Below, in pieces: positions 20,052-28,633 of a DNA stretch of 64,000 nucleotides. Position 1 is the first letter of the stretch, and each line of letters starts with the position of its first letter. The translations under genes and the position numbers were made by a program. Source of the DNA: JBLNBQ01 sp050260095 (GTDB lineage Bacteria; Bacillota; UBA5301; DYFA01); the NCBI GenBank assembly GCA_050260095.1, contig JBLNBQ010000142.1:10729-74728 (forward strand), read 5' to 3'. Under the pieces are notes generated by a model. The model ran no database searches. It worked only from the letters and a program-made list of their open reading frames with translations, and had not been told where the DNA came from.

Positions 20052-21338
20052 ATGAGAGTTCTGGTGGTGGGGAGCGGAGGACGGGAGCACGCTTTGGCCT
20101 GGAAGATCAAGAGGAGCCCTTCGGTCTCGGAGGTGCTGATCGCGCCCGGCAACGCCGGCACCGCCAAAGCCGGCCGGAACTGCCTGCTTCCGCCTGACCC
20201 AGCCGCGGCCATCCCGGCCGTGCGCGACCTGGTCCGCCGGGAAGGAGTGGACCTGGTGGTCGTGGGTCCCGAGGCGTACCTGGTCGCCGGGCTCGCCGAT
20301 GCCCTGCGGGCCGACGGCGTGCCGGTCTTCGGCCCCGGCCGGGACGCCGCGGAGATCGAGGGAAGCAAGAGCTTCGCCAAGCGCCTCATGGCCGAGGCAG
20401 GCATACCGACCGCCAGATACAAGGTCTTCACGGAGACCGCTCCGGCCTGCGAGTATCTCCGGACGCTCGAACCGCCGGTCGTGGTCAAAGCCGATGGCCT
20501 GGCGGCGGGCAAGGGCGTCGTCGTGGCGCAGAGCCTCGCCGAGGGCGAGGAGGCCGTCGGGCGTGCCCTCGACGGCAACGCTTTCGGCACTGCGGGCCGG
20601 CGGGTGGTCATCGAAGACTTCCTGCACGGCGTGGAGGCCTCGCTCCTGGCGCTGACCGACGGGGAGCACGCGCTGCTTCTCCCCGCGGCCCAGGACTACA
20701 AGCGGGCGGCCGACGGCGACCAAGGGCCCAACACCGGCGGGATGGGCGCGGTGGCGCCCACGCCGCGCCTCACGCCCGAGCTCCGGGAAGAGGCGCGGGA
20801 GAGGATCATCCTCCCGGCGCTGCGGGCGCTGGCCCGGGCGGGCCGGCCGTTCCGCGGGGTGCTCTACGCCGGGCTGATGCTCGGCCCCGCCGGTCTTCAG
20901 GTCGTCGAGTTCAATTGCCGGTTCGGGGATCCCGAAACGCAGGTCATCCTGCCCATCCTCACAGGAGACCTCCTGCCTTACCTGAAAGGGGCCGCCGAGC
21001 CGGGCGGGCTGGCCGGCCTGCCGGAGCCGGAGGCGGCGGGGGCGGCGGTGACGGTCGTGCTGGCGTCGGCGGGTTATCCGGGGAGTTTCCCCCAAGGCGT
21101 TCCCGTGGAACGGGCCTCTGAGGCGGCGTCCTGGCCGGGGGTGCTGGTCTTCCACGCCGCCACCCGGGAGGTCGACGGTCATCTGGTCTCCGCCGGCGGG
21201 CGGGTGCTGAACGTGACGGGGACCGGTCGCACCGTGGCCGAGGCGCGAGCCTCCGCCTACGCGGGAGTGGCGGAGATCCGCTTCCCCGGAGGGGTTTACC
21301 GCACCGACATCGGGCGCGACGCGGAGGCCATGGCCTGA
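20052..21338 (+). CDS. purD: Phosphoribosylamine-glycine ligase (GAR synthetase)
   Basis: ATP-grasp enzyme joining glycine to phosphoribosylamine. It is 428 aa. The motifs are VLVVGSGGREHALAWK at the N-terminus, VKADGLAAGKGVVVA near residue 145, GPNTGGMGA near residue 229 and the metal-binding FNCRFGDPETQ near residue 288. It is the last gene of the pur operon. Downstream it converges with rqcH across a 164-bp gap that contains a 22-nt perfect palindrome and a smaller CCTGC/GCAGG hairpin at 21347-21361. Confidence 0.97.
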   Translation: MRVLVVGSGGREHALAWKIKRSPSVSEVLIAPGNAGTAKAGRNCLLPPDPAAAIPAVRDLVRREGVDLVVVGPEAYLVAGLADALRADGVPVFGPGRDAAEIEGSKSFAKRLMAEAGIPTARYKVFTETAPACEYLRTLEPPVVVKADGLAAGKGVVVAQSLAEGEEAVGRALDGNAFGTAGRRVVIEDFLHGVEASLLALTDGEHALLLPAAQDYKRAADGDQGPNTGGMGAVAPTPRLTPELREEARERIILPALRALARAGRPFRGVLYAGLMLGPAGLQVVEFNCRFGDPETQVILPILTGDLLPYLKGAAEPGGLAGLPEPEAAGAAVTVVLASAGYPGSFPQGVPVERASEAASWPGVLVFHAATREVDGHLVSAGGRVLNVTGTGRTVAEARASAYAGVAEIRFPGGVYRTDIGRDAEAMA

Positions 21339-21476
21339 GGTTTTCTCCTGCCTATTGCAGGAAAGCCCGCGGGGGACGAGAATTATGAGCGCAAGCCTGG
21401 AGGCAGGGGGCGGGCGGCTGGGGCCGGCGGGGGCAACCCCGCGGCGAACTCGTTCGTTTCTTGCGGCGGCTCATGG

Positions 21477-21498
21477 CCCGGTGGCGCGCGCCACCGGG
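21477..21498. terminator. Perfect 22-nt palindrome between convergent purD and rqcH
   Basis: CCCGGTGGCGC at 21477-21487 is followed directly by its exact reverse complement, GCGCCACCGGG, at 21488-21498. It begins 4 bp after the rqcH stop and is the only strong hairpin between the convergent genes. There is no clear T-tract on either side, so it may be a non-canonical bidirectional terminator, an mRNA end stabiliser or a protein site. Confidence 0.5.
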
Positions 21499-21502
21499 TC
21501 TC

Positions 21503-23362
21503 CTATTTCCGGCGGGCCGGGGGCGGCTCGGCGTCCGCCGCGGCCAAAGGGGCGCTGCGCAAGCGTTCGACCAGGGCCGGATCGGGCGTTACGAAGACTG
21601 TGCGGTGGTGGTCGTAGAGCACCTGTCCGGGTCCGCCGCCGGGTGTCTTGCGCACGTGGCGCCGGAGGGTGTAGTCCACCGGCACCTGGGTGCTCGCCCG
21701 CCCTTCACTGTGGTAGGCGGCGAGCTGGGCGGCTTCGAGGATGGAGGAGGCCGGCGCGGGAGCCTCGTTCGGCAGGCGCACGATGACGTGGGCGCCGGGC
21801 AGGTCCTTGACGTGGAGCCAGACGTCCCAGGGAGCCCCGCTGTGCAGGGTCAGCCGGTCGTTCTCGCGGCTCGTGCGGCCGACCAGGATCTCCAGCCCGT
21901 CCGAAGACCAGTAGCGCCGGGGGGCGAAGCTCCGCCCAGCCGGGGCTGGCGGCGCCTTGCGGGGGCGCCCGGCCGGGCCTTTGTCAGGACGCTTTGCCGG
22001 AGCCGGTCTGCCGCTCGCAGGCAGCTCCTCGCTCAGTTCGGCCAACTCCCGCAGGGTTGCGGCGTCGAGAACCTCCAGCCGGAGCAGGCGGAGTTCGGCC
22101 AGGGCGGCGGCGGTCTCGGCGAGCCGGGAGGCCGCTTCCTTCAGCCCCCGCTTGGCCTTGCGATAGCGGGCGAAGTAGTGCTGGGCGTTCTCCTGAGGCG
22201 AGAGGCGGGGGTCCAACTGGACCTCGAGCGCCCCGGGTTCGCCGTAAGCTTCCCCGGTGAACGAGGTGGCGCCGCGGGGGATGCGCGCCAAGTTCGCCAG
22301 CAGGACATCGCCGCAGCGCCGGAGGTCTTCGGCGCCCTCCGCCCGGGAGAGGTCCTGGACCTGCGCCGCGTGGCGCCGGGACACCCGGGCGATCTCCCCG
22401 TCCAGGCGGTGCAACAGCGCCTGCCGGGTCCGCTCCAGGCGCTCCCGACCGACTCTCTCCCCGAAGACCAGCGTGATCGCCCCGCTGAGCGAGACCGCCG
22501 GTTCAGCGACGGAGCCGGTGGGCGCCGGAGCGGCGAAGGCCCAGAAATCGCGGGGCCGGCCCGCCTCGCGGTAGAGGGTGGGCGAGAAGCGCCCTTCGGC
22601 GACGGCCGCCCCGAAGTCGGCCAGCGCCCGGTGCAGGCTGGCGAGGTCGCCCTGGGTCAGACTGCCGCACAGCGCCTCGGGGTCGAGGTTGCAGCGTCGC
22701 AGCAGGAAACGGGCCGCCCACGGGCCAAGGCCGCCGAGGTTCCGTTGCAGTGCGGCACGCGCCGGCGCCTCCGGCGCGGCCAGACCGAGGGCCCGGGTCA
22801 GATAGGCGAGGGTGGCCTCGGTGGGCGGAGGGGCGACGGGGCGGGGCGGGACGTACGCTGCGCCGATCACCAGCCGGGCGCTGGGCCCCTCGCCGGCGGC
22901 CGGAGGGCGCAGAGCGCCGAGGAGCAGCCCGCGCCCGTCGACCAGCAGCACGTTGGCCTGGGTCCCGAGCAGTTCGTAGACCAGCGCGTAGCGGCGGCGC
23001 GGGAATTCGTCGGACGGGCCAACGAGGGCGAAAGCAAGTTGGCGCTCCCAAGGGGCCTGGGTGACCGCTTCGATCCTGCAGCCCAGCAGGTGTTTCCGCA
23101 GGAGCAGCACGAAGGGCGGCGCCGCGACGGGCGGGTTTGGCTCGGGGCGGCCTTTGCCCCGGGCTCCCTCCGCAGGCGCTAGGTGCACCCGGCTTAAGGG
23201 TCCCTCCACCGAGAGGACGAGGGCGAAGTCCTGATTTCCCACCCGCACGCCGAAGACGAGTTCGGCTGGAGTGACCGCGCCGATCCGGTCGCAGCGCGCG
23301 CCGGAGAGAGCAGTGGACATTTCGTTGGCGAGAGCGGCGAAGACCGCGGCGTCGAAGGGCAT
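21503..23362 (-). CDS. rqcH: Ribosome quality control protein RqcH (NFACT/Rqc2 family)
   Basis: Binds stalled 50S-nascent chain complexes and recruits Ala-tRNA for C-terminal Ala tailing; old name fibronectin-binding protein, Bacillus YloA. It is 619 aa. The N-terminal NFACT-N domain begins MPFDAAVFAAL, with FVLLLRKHLLGCRI near residue 80 and an Glu-Arg pair (WER) where Bacillus RqcH has Asp-Arg. Coiled-coil helices occupy the middle, and the NFACT-R domain near the C-terminus has the SSDGLEILVGRTSRENDRLT and DVWLHVKDLPGAHVIVR motifs. I chose the ATG at 23362 because it follows GAGGTGCC and its own promoter. It is the only reverse gene in the first 47 kb. Confidence 0.93.
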   Translation of the reverse strand: MPFDAAVFAALANEMSTALSGARCDRIGAVTPAELVFGVRVGNQDFALVLSVEGPLSRVHLAPAEGARGKGRPEPNPPVAAPPFVLLLRKHLLGCRIEAVTQAPWERQLAFALVGPSDEFPRRRYALVYELLGTQANVLLVDGRGLLLGALRPPAAGEGPSARLVIGAAYVPPRPVAPPPTEATLAYLTRALGLAAPEAPARAALQRNLGGLGPWAARFLLRRCNLDPEALCGSLTQGDLASLHRALADFGAAVAEGRFSPTLYREAGRPRDFWAFAAPAPTGSVAEPAVSLSGAITLVFGERVGRERLERTRQALLHRLDGEIARVSRRHAAQVQDLSRAEGAEDLRRCGDVLLANLARIPRGATSFTGEAYGEPGALEVQLDPRLSPQENAQHYFARYRKAKRGLKEAASRLAETAAALAELRLLRLEVLDAATLRELAELSEELPASGRPAPAKRPDKGPAGRPRKAPPAPAGRSFAPRRYWSSDGLEILVGRTSRENDRLTLHSGAPWDVWLHVKDLPGAHVIVRLPNEAPAPASSILEAAQLAAYHSEGRASTQVPVDYTLRRHVRKTPGGGPGQVLYDHHRTVFVTPDPALVERLRSAPLAAADAEPPPARRK

Positions 23363-23374
23363 GGCAGGCACCTC

Positions 23375-23409
23375 AGGGCCAGTATACCATCGGCCCTCGA
23401 CCCGGACAA
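23375..23409 (-). promoter_or_regulatory. Promoter and inverted repeat upstream of rqcH
   Basis: On the reverse strand TTGTCC (23409-23404), a 17-bp spacer and TATACT (23386-23381) lead into rqcH about 20 bp downstream. The -10 box lies inside an inverted repeat, AGGGCC (23375-23380) and GGCCCT (23392-23397), which could be an operator. Confidence 0.6.
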
Positions 23410-23492
23410 TGCCGCGTTTTCCCGCCCCAGCGCCGTCCCGCAGAGGAGGAGCCGGGTGTGCCAGCGAGAAGTAAGCCGGGGGAGGGACGCCA

Positions 23493-24155
23493 GTGGAACG
23501 TGTGGCAGTAATGCTGGTGGCGCTGTTCCTGTTGGTTGGGGCCACAGTTGCCCGGGTGGCGGCTGCGGAGCCGTCCGGCGGGGAGGCGGTCGGCCGGGGC
23601 TTGCTCTACCTGCAGCTCGGGCTGCAGGAGATGGCGCTCAGTCAATTGGAGGCGGCCGCACAGCGGGAAGGGGCGTCCGCCGACACCTTGGTGCTGTACG
23701 GCCTTCTGCTGGAGGTCACCGGGCGGACCGGCAAGGCCGCCGAAGTCCTGGCCGCGGCCGAACGGCGGGTGGAGAGCGAAGGCGGGGCGAGCCTCACCGC
23801 CGCCGAGGTGAGGACCTTCGCGGCCGGGGCGCTGGCCGCGGGCGGCGCGACGGGCGAAGCCAGCCAGAAGTATGCGTCCGCGGTGGCCGACGAGGCCGGC
23901 CTCGGCCTGGCGCACGCCGGGCTGGCGGCGCTGCTCGACGCCCAGGGTCAAGCGACCCAGGCCATTAAAGAATACGAGCGGTATCTCGAGCTGAGTCCCG
24001 ACGACGGCGCAGCGTGGGCCGCCCTGGGGCGGCTGTACGCGTCCGGCGGGCGCACCGCTGAAGCCATCGAAGCCCTTGAACGGGCGCTCCGGTTGAATCC
24101 CGGCCTCTCCGGCGCGGTCGAGTTGATGCACCGCTTGAAGGAACAGGCCGAATAG
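23493..24155 (+). CDS. Secreted or membrane-anchored TPR-repeat protein
   Basis: A 220-aa protein of unknown specific function. It begins with a Sec-type signal or anchor segment (hydrophobic residues ~5-24, ending VAAAE). Helix-turn-helix tetratricopeptide-like pairs follow; the clearest are the last two, around residues 130-215, with the A-W-A-A-L-G-R-L-Y-A pattern and the closing ALERALRLNPG. TPR proteins of this type mediate protein-protein contacts at the membrane surface. The GTG at 23493 follows GGGGGAGGG. It is transcribed divergently from rqcH and ends in its own terminator. Confidence 0.75.
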   Translation: MERVAVMLVALFLLVGATVARVAAAEPSGGEAVGRGLLYLQLGLQEMALSQLEAAAQREGASADTLVLYGLLLEVTGRTGKAAEVLAAAERRVESEGGASLTAAEVRTFAAGALAAGGATGEASQKYASAVADEAGLGLAHAGLAALLDAQGQATQAIKEYERYLELSPDDGAAWAALGRLYASGGRTAEAIEALERALRLNPGLSGAVELMHRLKEQAE

Positions 24156-24203
24156 CGGCGCCCCGGGCGGTCGGTTCATCCGCTGCAACCAGGTCTAGCT
24201 GGG

Positions 24204-24235
24204 AAGATGCGCTGCGCAGGCGCATCTTTTCTTTT
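24204..24235 (+). terminator. Intrinsic terminator after the TPR gene
   Basis: Nine-base stem AAGATGCGC (24204-24212) and GCGCATCTT (24220-24228) with a 7-nt loop, followed by TTTCTTTT. It separates the TPR gene from the Ca2+-ATPase gene. Confidence 0.85.
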
Positions 24236-24275
24236 CCTCGCGAATAAGGATTGACGCGAAGGCGGGGTGACCTGT

Positions 24276-27011
24276 GTGGCGGAGAACCAATGGCACTCCC
24301 TGTCCGCGGCCGGGGTGGCGGAGGCGCTGGAGACGGACCCGGAGGCGGGCTTGGGTGAGCGGGAGGCGGCCAGGCGGCTGTCGCGATGGGGGCGGAACTC
24401 CCTCGAGGTCGAGCGGAAGATCCAACCCTGGCGGCTTTTCCTCAGCCAGTTCTCCGACTTCATGGTGCTGGTGCTGCTCGGCGCCACGGTGGTCTCGGCT
24501 CTCCTGGGGGAGACGCTCGACGCCATAACCATCCTGGTCATCGTGCTCATCAACGGGGTGCTCGGGTTCATCCAGGAGTATCGCGCCGAGCGGTGCCTGG
24601 AAGCGCTGCGGGAACTCTCCGCCCCGGTCGGGCGGGTCGTGCGCGGCGGGCAGCGGCAGACGGTGCCCGCCGACCAACTGGTGCCCGGAGACGTGGTCCT
24701 GCTGGCGACGGGTGACCGGGTGCCGGCCGACCTGCGCCTGACCGAGGCGGTGGCCCTCGAGGTCGACGAAGCCGCTCTGACGGGCGAATCGAGTCCCGTG
24801 GCCAAAACCACGGAACCCCTGGCGCAGCGGGACTTGCCGCTCGCCGACCGCCGCAACCTGGCCTTTCTGGGTACGCTGGTCACCCGGGGTCACGGCCGGG
24901 GGCTGGTGGTGGCCACCGGCGCGGCGACCCAGATGGGCCGCATCGCGCACCTCATCGCCCGGGCGGACGACCAGACGACGCCCCTGCAGCGCCGCCTCGA
25001 GGAGCTCGGGCGCTGGCTGGTCTTCGGGTGCCTGGTGATCTGCGTGGGCGTCTTCGCGATGGGCGTGGCCCAGGGACGGCCGGTGCGGGGCATGTTCCTC
25101 ACCGCCGTGAGCCTGGCCGTGGCGGCCATCCCCGAAGGGCTGCCGGCGATCGTGACGGTGGCGTTGGCCCTCGGAGTGCAGCGGATGAGCCGGCGCGGCG
25201 CCATCATCCGGCGCCTGCCGGCCGTGGAGACGCTGGGCTGCACCACGGTCATCTGCGCCGACAAGACCGGGACCCTGACCCGCAACGAGATGACGCTTCG
25301 GCAGCTCTGGGCGGGCGGGCGGCTCTACGAGGCGGAGGGCCTCGGCTACGCCCCGGAGGGCGGCTTCACCGAGGGCGGCCGGCCCGTGAGCGCCGGAGGC
25401 CTGCGCCTGCTCCGGCAAGCGCTCGAAGTGGGCCTGCTCTGCAACACGGCGACCTTGGTGCCGCCCGCCCGGAAACGCCGGGGGGGCGCCGGTTGGCGCG
25501 TCGAAGGCGACCCGACCGAGGGCGCCCTCCTGGTGGCGGCGGCCAAGGCCGGGCTGACCCGGTCCGCCTACGAAAAGCGGCTGCGGCTGGCCGGCGAAGT
25601 TCCTTTCTCCGCCGAACGCCGCCGGATGACGATGGTCTGGGATCAGCCCGGAGGCGTGCGCCACATCTACCTCAAGGGCGCCCTCGACGTCGTGCTGGAG
25701 CGGTGCCGGGAGGTGGCCCTCGAAGAGGGCGACGCGCCTCTGACGGCGGCGCGCCGGGCGGAACTCCTGGCGGTGGGCGAGCGGATGGCGGGCGACGGCC
25801 TGCGCGTGCTCGGGCTGGCCGTGCGCCAGGACCGGCCCGGCGGCCCCGCGGCACCGGCGGCCGGCCCCGAAGAGGGCTGGGAGAGAGACCTCGTGTTCGC
25901 CGGCATCGTCGGGCTGCACGACCCGCCCCGCCCCGAAGCGGCTCAGGCGATCCGCATCGCCCGCCGGGCTGGAGTCCGTACGCTCATGATCACCGGCGAC
26001 CACGCGCTGACCGCAGCCTCGGTCGCCGCCGAGCTGGGGCTGAGCGCTCCGGGAGCCCCGGTGGTCACCGGCGGCGAGCTGGAGCGCCTGAGCGATGCGG
26101 CGCTGCAGAAAACGGTGCAGCGGGTCTTGGTCTACGCACGGGTCTCACCCGAACACAAGCTGCGGTTGGTGAAGGCGCTCCAGGCCAATGCCGAGGTCGT
26201 GGCTATGACGGGGGACGGCGTGAACGACGCGCCCGCCATCAGCCAGGCGGCCATCGGCATCTCAATGGGCCTCGCCGGCACCGACGTGGCCAAAGAGGCC
26301 TCCGACATGGTGCTCTCCGACGACAACTACGCCACCATCGTCGGCGCGGTCGAGGAGGGGCGGCGGATCTACGAGAACATCCGCAAGTTCATCCGCTACC
26401 TGCTGACGGGAAACGTGGGCGAAGTCCTGGCGATGGCCATGGCGGTCGCGCTGAACCTGCCTCTTCCCCTGATCGCGATCCAGATCCTCTGGATGAACCT
26501 GGTCACCGACGGCCTGCCCGCGCTGGCGCTCGGGGTGGACCAGGTGGGGGCCGACGTGATGGCGAGCCCGCCCCGCCGGGCCGGGGAAGGCATCTTCAGC
26601 GGCGGGATGTTCGGGCGGATCCTGACCACGGGCACGCTCATCGGCGTCACCACGGTTGGCGTCTTCCTCTTCGGTCTCTCGTCCGGGTACCCGGTGGCCA
26701 GGGCGCGCACCATCGCCTTCACCACCCTCGTCCTGGCACAACTTTTGTACGTCTTCCGCTGCCGCGACAACCCCCGCGGCTTCGAACTCCAGCTTTTCGG
26801 CAACCCGGCGCTCCTGGCCGCCACGGGGCTCAGCCTCGCCATGCAGCTGGCGGTCATCTACCTGCCGCCGCTCGCCCGCGTCTTCGGCACGGCGCCCCTG
26901 GCGGCGCCCGATTGGTTCGTGATCCTGGTCGCGGCCGGTTACGCCAGCATCGTGGGGGACCTCCGCCCGCACCGCGCCCTGCGACGGGCCGCCGCGAGGA
27001 CTGCCGGCTGA
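24276..27011 (+). CDS. P-type Ca2+-transporting ATPase (P2A type)
   Basis: Membrane pump predicted to expel Ca2+ at the cost of ATP; equivalent of Bacillus YloB by family and position next to rqcH and yicC. It is 911 aa. The cation-ATPase N-terminal domain comes first, then TM1-2, the actuator loop DEAALTGESSPV near residue 165, the ion-binding TM4 motif AIPEGLPAIV near residue 286, the phosphorylation site CADKTGTLT near residue 325 and the hinge MTGDGVNDAPA near residue 642, then the C-terminal membrane domain with WMNLVTDGLPALALG. I prefer the GTG at 24276 over the GTG at 24267 for spacing from GGCGGGG. Confidence 0.92.
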   Translation: MAENQWHSLSAAGVAEALETDPEAGLGEREAARRLSRWGRNSLEVERKIQPWRLFLSQFSDFMVLVLLGATVVSALLGETLDAITILVIVLINGVLGFIQEYRAERCLEALRELSAPVGRVVRGGQRQTVPADQLVPGDVVLLATGDRVPADLRLTEAVALEVDEAALTGESSPVAKTTEPLAQRDLPLADRRNLAFLGTLVTRGHGRGLVVATGAATQMGRIAHLIARADDQTTPLQRRLEELGRWLVFGCLVICVGVFAMGVAQGRPVRGMFLTAVSLAVAAIPEGLPAIVTVALALGVQRMSRRGAIIRRLPAVETLGCTTVICADKTGTLTRNEMTLRQLWAGGRLYEAEGLGYAPEGGFTEGGRPVSAGGLRLLRQALEVGLLCNTATLVPPARKRRGGAGWRVEGDPTEGALLVAAAKAGLTRSAYEKRLRLAGEVPFSAERRRMTMVWDQPGGVRHIYLKGALDVVLERCREVALEEGDAPLTAARRAELLAVGERMAGDGLRVLGLAVRQDRPGGPAAPAAGPEEGWERDLVFAGIVGLHDPPRPEAAQAIRIARRAGVRTLMITGDHALTAASVAAELGLSAPGAPVVTGGELERLSDAALQKTVQRVLVYARVSPEHKLRLVKALQANAEVVAMTGDGVNDAPAISQAAIGISMGLAGTDVAKEASDMVLSDDNYATIVGAVEEGRRIYENIRKFIRYLLTGNVGEVLAMAMAVALNLPLPLIAIQILWMNLVTDGLPALALGVDQVGADVMASPPRRAGEGIFSGGMFGRILTTGTLIGVTTVGVFLFGLSSGYPVARARTIAFTTLVLAQLLYVFRCRDNPRGFELQLFGNPALLAATGLSLAMQLAVIYLPPLARVFGTAPLAAPDWFVILVAAGYASIVGDLRPHRALRRAAARTAG

Positions 27012-27043
27012 GTCCCAAATTGGAAAATATCGGCGTGACGAGG

Positions 27044-27070
27044 AGGAGTTTTCTGAGGTTGGTTGAATAA
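27044..27070 (+). promoter_or_regulatory. Possible sigma-H-like promoter before yicC
   Basis: AGGAGTT (27044-27050), 14 nt, then GAATAA (27065-27070). This resembles the Bacillus sigma-H pattern (AGGA-rich -35, GAAT -10). It is about 56 bp upstream of yicC. The match is suggestive only. Confidence 0.35.
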
Positions 27071-27125
27071 GAGCCGTTGAGCAGGCGGATTCTTACGCGG
27101 TGGTGTCACTGAAGGAGCGCGTTCG

Positions 27126-28001
27126 ATGGTCAGGAGCATGACGGGTTTTGGCCGCGGCGAGGCTGTGCGTGGAAGCTACCACGTCACGGTCGAGGTGCGC
27201 ACCGTCAATCACCGCTTTCTCGACACGTCTGTCCGCCTGCCGAAGAGCCTCGCCGGGTTCGAAGAGAAGCTGCGGAGCCTGGTGCAGGGGCGTCTCGGGC
27301 GGGGCCGCGTCGAGGTCCAGGTGGCGCTGGAGGAGTCGGGCGAAGGCCACCAAACGGTCAAGGTCGACGTGGCGCTGGCTCGGCGCTACCATGCCGCTCT
27401 CTCCCGGCTCCAACAGGAACTGGGGCTGGTTGACCAGCCGACGCTCGCCGCTTTGGTGGACATGCCTGGAGTGCTCGTCACCGAGGAGACCATCGACGTC
27501 GAGGCGCTGTCCGCCGCACTGGAAGAGGCGGCCGATGGTGCCCTGGCCGAGGTGCAGCGGATGCGGGAGGCGGAAGGGCGGCGCTTGGCGGCCGACCTGA
27601 GCGAGCGGGTGGGCTTGATCGAAGAGGCACTGCGCGCGATCGAAACGCGGGCGCCCGAGGTCAGCCAGGAATTCCGCCAGCGCCTGGAGGCGCGCATCCG
27701 GGAGGCGCTGGGCGAGGTGCCGGTCGATGAGGCCCGCCTTTTGCAGGAGGTCGCCATCGTGGCCGACCGGGGTTTTATCGCCGAGGAGATCGTGCGGCTC
27801 CGGAGCCATCTGGTGGAGACCCGGGCCACGCTGGCGGAAGAGGCGGCGGTCGGCCGCAAGCTCGATTTCCTTCTCCAGGAGATGAACCGTGAGATCAACA
27901 CCATCGGGTCGAAGGCCAACGACGTGGCCATCGCCCGGCAGGTGATTTCCGTGAAGGCGGAACTCGAGAAGATTCGTGAGCAAGTGCAGAACCTGGAATA
28001 G
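27126..28001 (+). CDS. yicC: YicC-family endoribonuclease
   Basis: Equivalent of Bacillus YloC; the family comprises endoribonucleases implicated in mRNA and small-RNA decay. It is 291 aa, the standard length. It opens with the family signature SMTGFGRGE, has SVRLPKSL near residue 35, and ends with the DUF1732 region (DFLLQEMNREINTIGSKAND and VKAELEKIREQVQN). ATG start after AAGGAG. First gene of a tight run leading into mihF, remA and gmk. Confidence 0.95.
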   Translation: MVRSMTGFGRGEAVRGSYHVTVEVRTVNHRFLDTSVRLPKSLAGFEEKLRSLVQGRLGRGRVEVQVALEESGEGHQTVKVDVALARRYHAALSRLQQELGLVDQPTLAALVDMPGVLVTEETIDVEALSAALEEAADGALAEVQRMREAEGRRLAADLSERVGLIEEALRAIETRAPEVSQEFRQRLEARIREALGEVPVDEARLLQEVAIVADRGFIAEEIVRLRSHLVETRATLAEEAAVGRKLDFLLQEMNREINTIGSKANDVAIARQVISVKAELEKIREQVQNLE

Positions 28002-28030
28002 TCCAGGTGGGGAGAAGGAGGTGAACACGA

Positions 28031-28339
28031 ATGGCACTACCGAAGTTGACCCCGGAGGAAAAGAAGAAGGCCTTGCGCAAGGCGCAGGACATGCGGAGCA
28101 AGCGGGCCGAGATTCGCCGCCGTCTTAAGGAAGGCGGGATCACCCTGGCCGAAGTGCTCCGCCGGGACAACGACGAGGTGATCGCCCGCATGCGTGTGGC
28201 GTATCTCCTGGAATCGCTCCCGAAGGTGGGCAGGGTCACGACCCGCAAGATCATGGAGGAGATCGGCATCGACGAGAGCCGGCGCGTCCAGGGTCTGGGG
28301 CAGCGTCAGCGCGGTGCGTTGCTCGCCAAGCTCGGGTAG
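28031..28339 (+). CDS. mihF: Actinobacterial-type integration host factor (mIHF family)
   Basis: Small nucleoid-associated DNA-binding protein of 102 aa. It matches the mycobacterial/Streptomyces mIHF pattern throughout: the N-terminal LPKLTPEE, the basic helix around residues 10-30, LLESLPKVGRVTTRKIMEEIGI (helix-two-turn-helix) near residues 58-79, and the C-terminal GLGQRQRGALLAKLG. In Actinobacteria mihF sits directly before gmk; here remA lies between. It has a strong GAAGGAGGTGA ribosome-binding site. It is unrelated to the HU/IHF fold of proteobacteria. Its presence in a Bacillota-type locus is unusual. Confidence 0.92.
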   Translation: MALPKLTPEEKKKALRKAQDMRSKRAEIRRRLKEGGITLAEVLRRDNDEVIARMRVAYLLESLPKVGRVTTRKIMEEIGIDESRRVQGLGQRQRGALLAKLG

Positions 28340-28355
28340 TGACGGGAGGACACCA

Positions 28356-28622
28356 ATGGACATCAGACTAATCAACATTGGTTTCGGCAACATCGTGGCG
28401 GCCAACCGCATCGTAGCGATTGTCAGCCCAGAGTCCGCACCAATCAAGCGGATCATCCAGGAGGCACGCGATCGGGGGATGCTGATCGACGCGACGTATG
28501 GACGGCGGACCCGGGCGGTGGTCATCACCGACTCCGATCACGTCGTCCTCTCGGCGGTGCAGCCGGAAACGGTGGCACATCGGCTGATCTCGAAAGACAC
28601 AGGCGTCGACGTGTCCGACTAG
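28356..28622 (+). CDS. remA: Extracellular matrix regulator RemA (DUF370)
   Basis: An 88-aa DNA-binding regulator that in Bacillus activates matrix and osmoprotection genes by forming ring-like assemblies. The family signature is complete: LINIGFGNIVAANRIVAIVSP at the N-terminus, ARDRGMLIDATYGRRTRAV near residue 41, and VVLSAVQPETVAHRL. I chose the ATG at 28356 following GGGAGGA. It stands in its usual place between yicC and gmk, apart from the mihF insertion. Confidence 0.95.
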   Translation: MDIRLINIGFGNIVAANRIVAIVSPESAPIKRIIQEARDRGMLIDATYGRRTRAVVITDSDHVVLSAVQPETVAHRLISKDTGVDVSD

Positions 28623-28633
28623 GGAAGGCAGAT

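Noticed and set aside
21461..23182. 573-codon forward frame over rqcH
   Set aside because: RqcH on the reverse strand has complete NFACT domains, a ribosome-binding site and a promoter. The forward frame has none of these.
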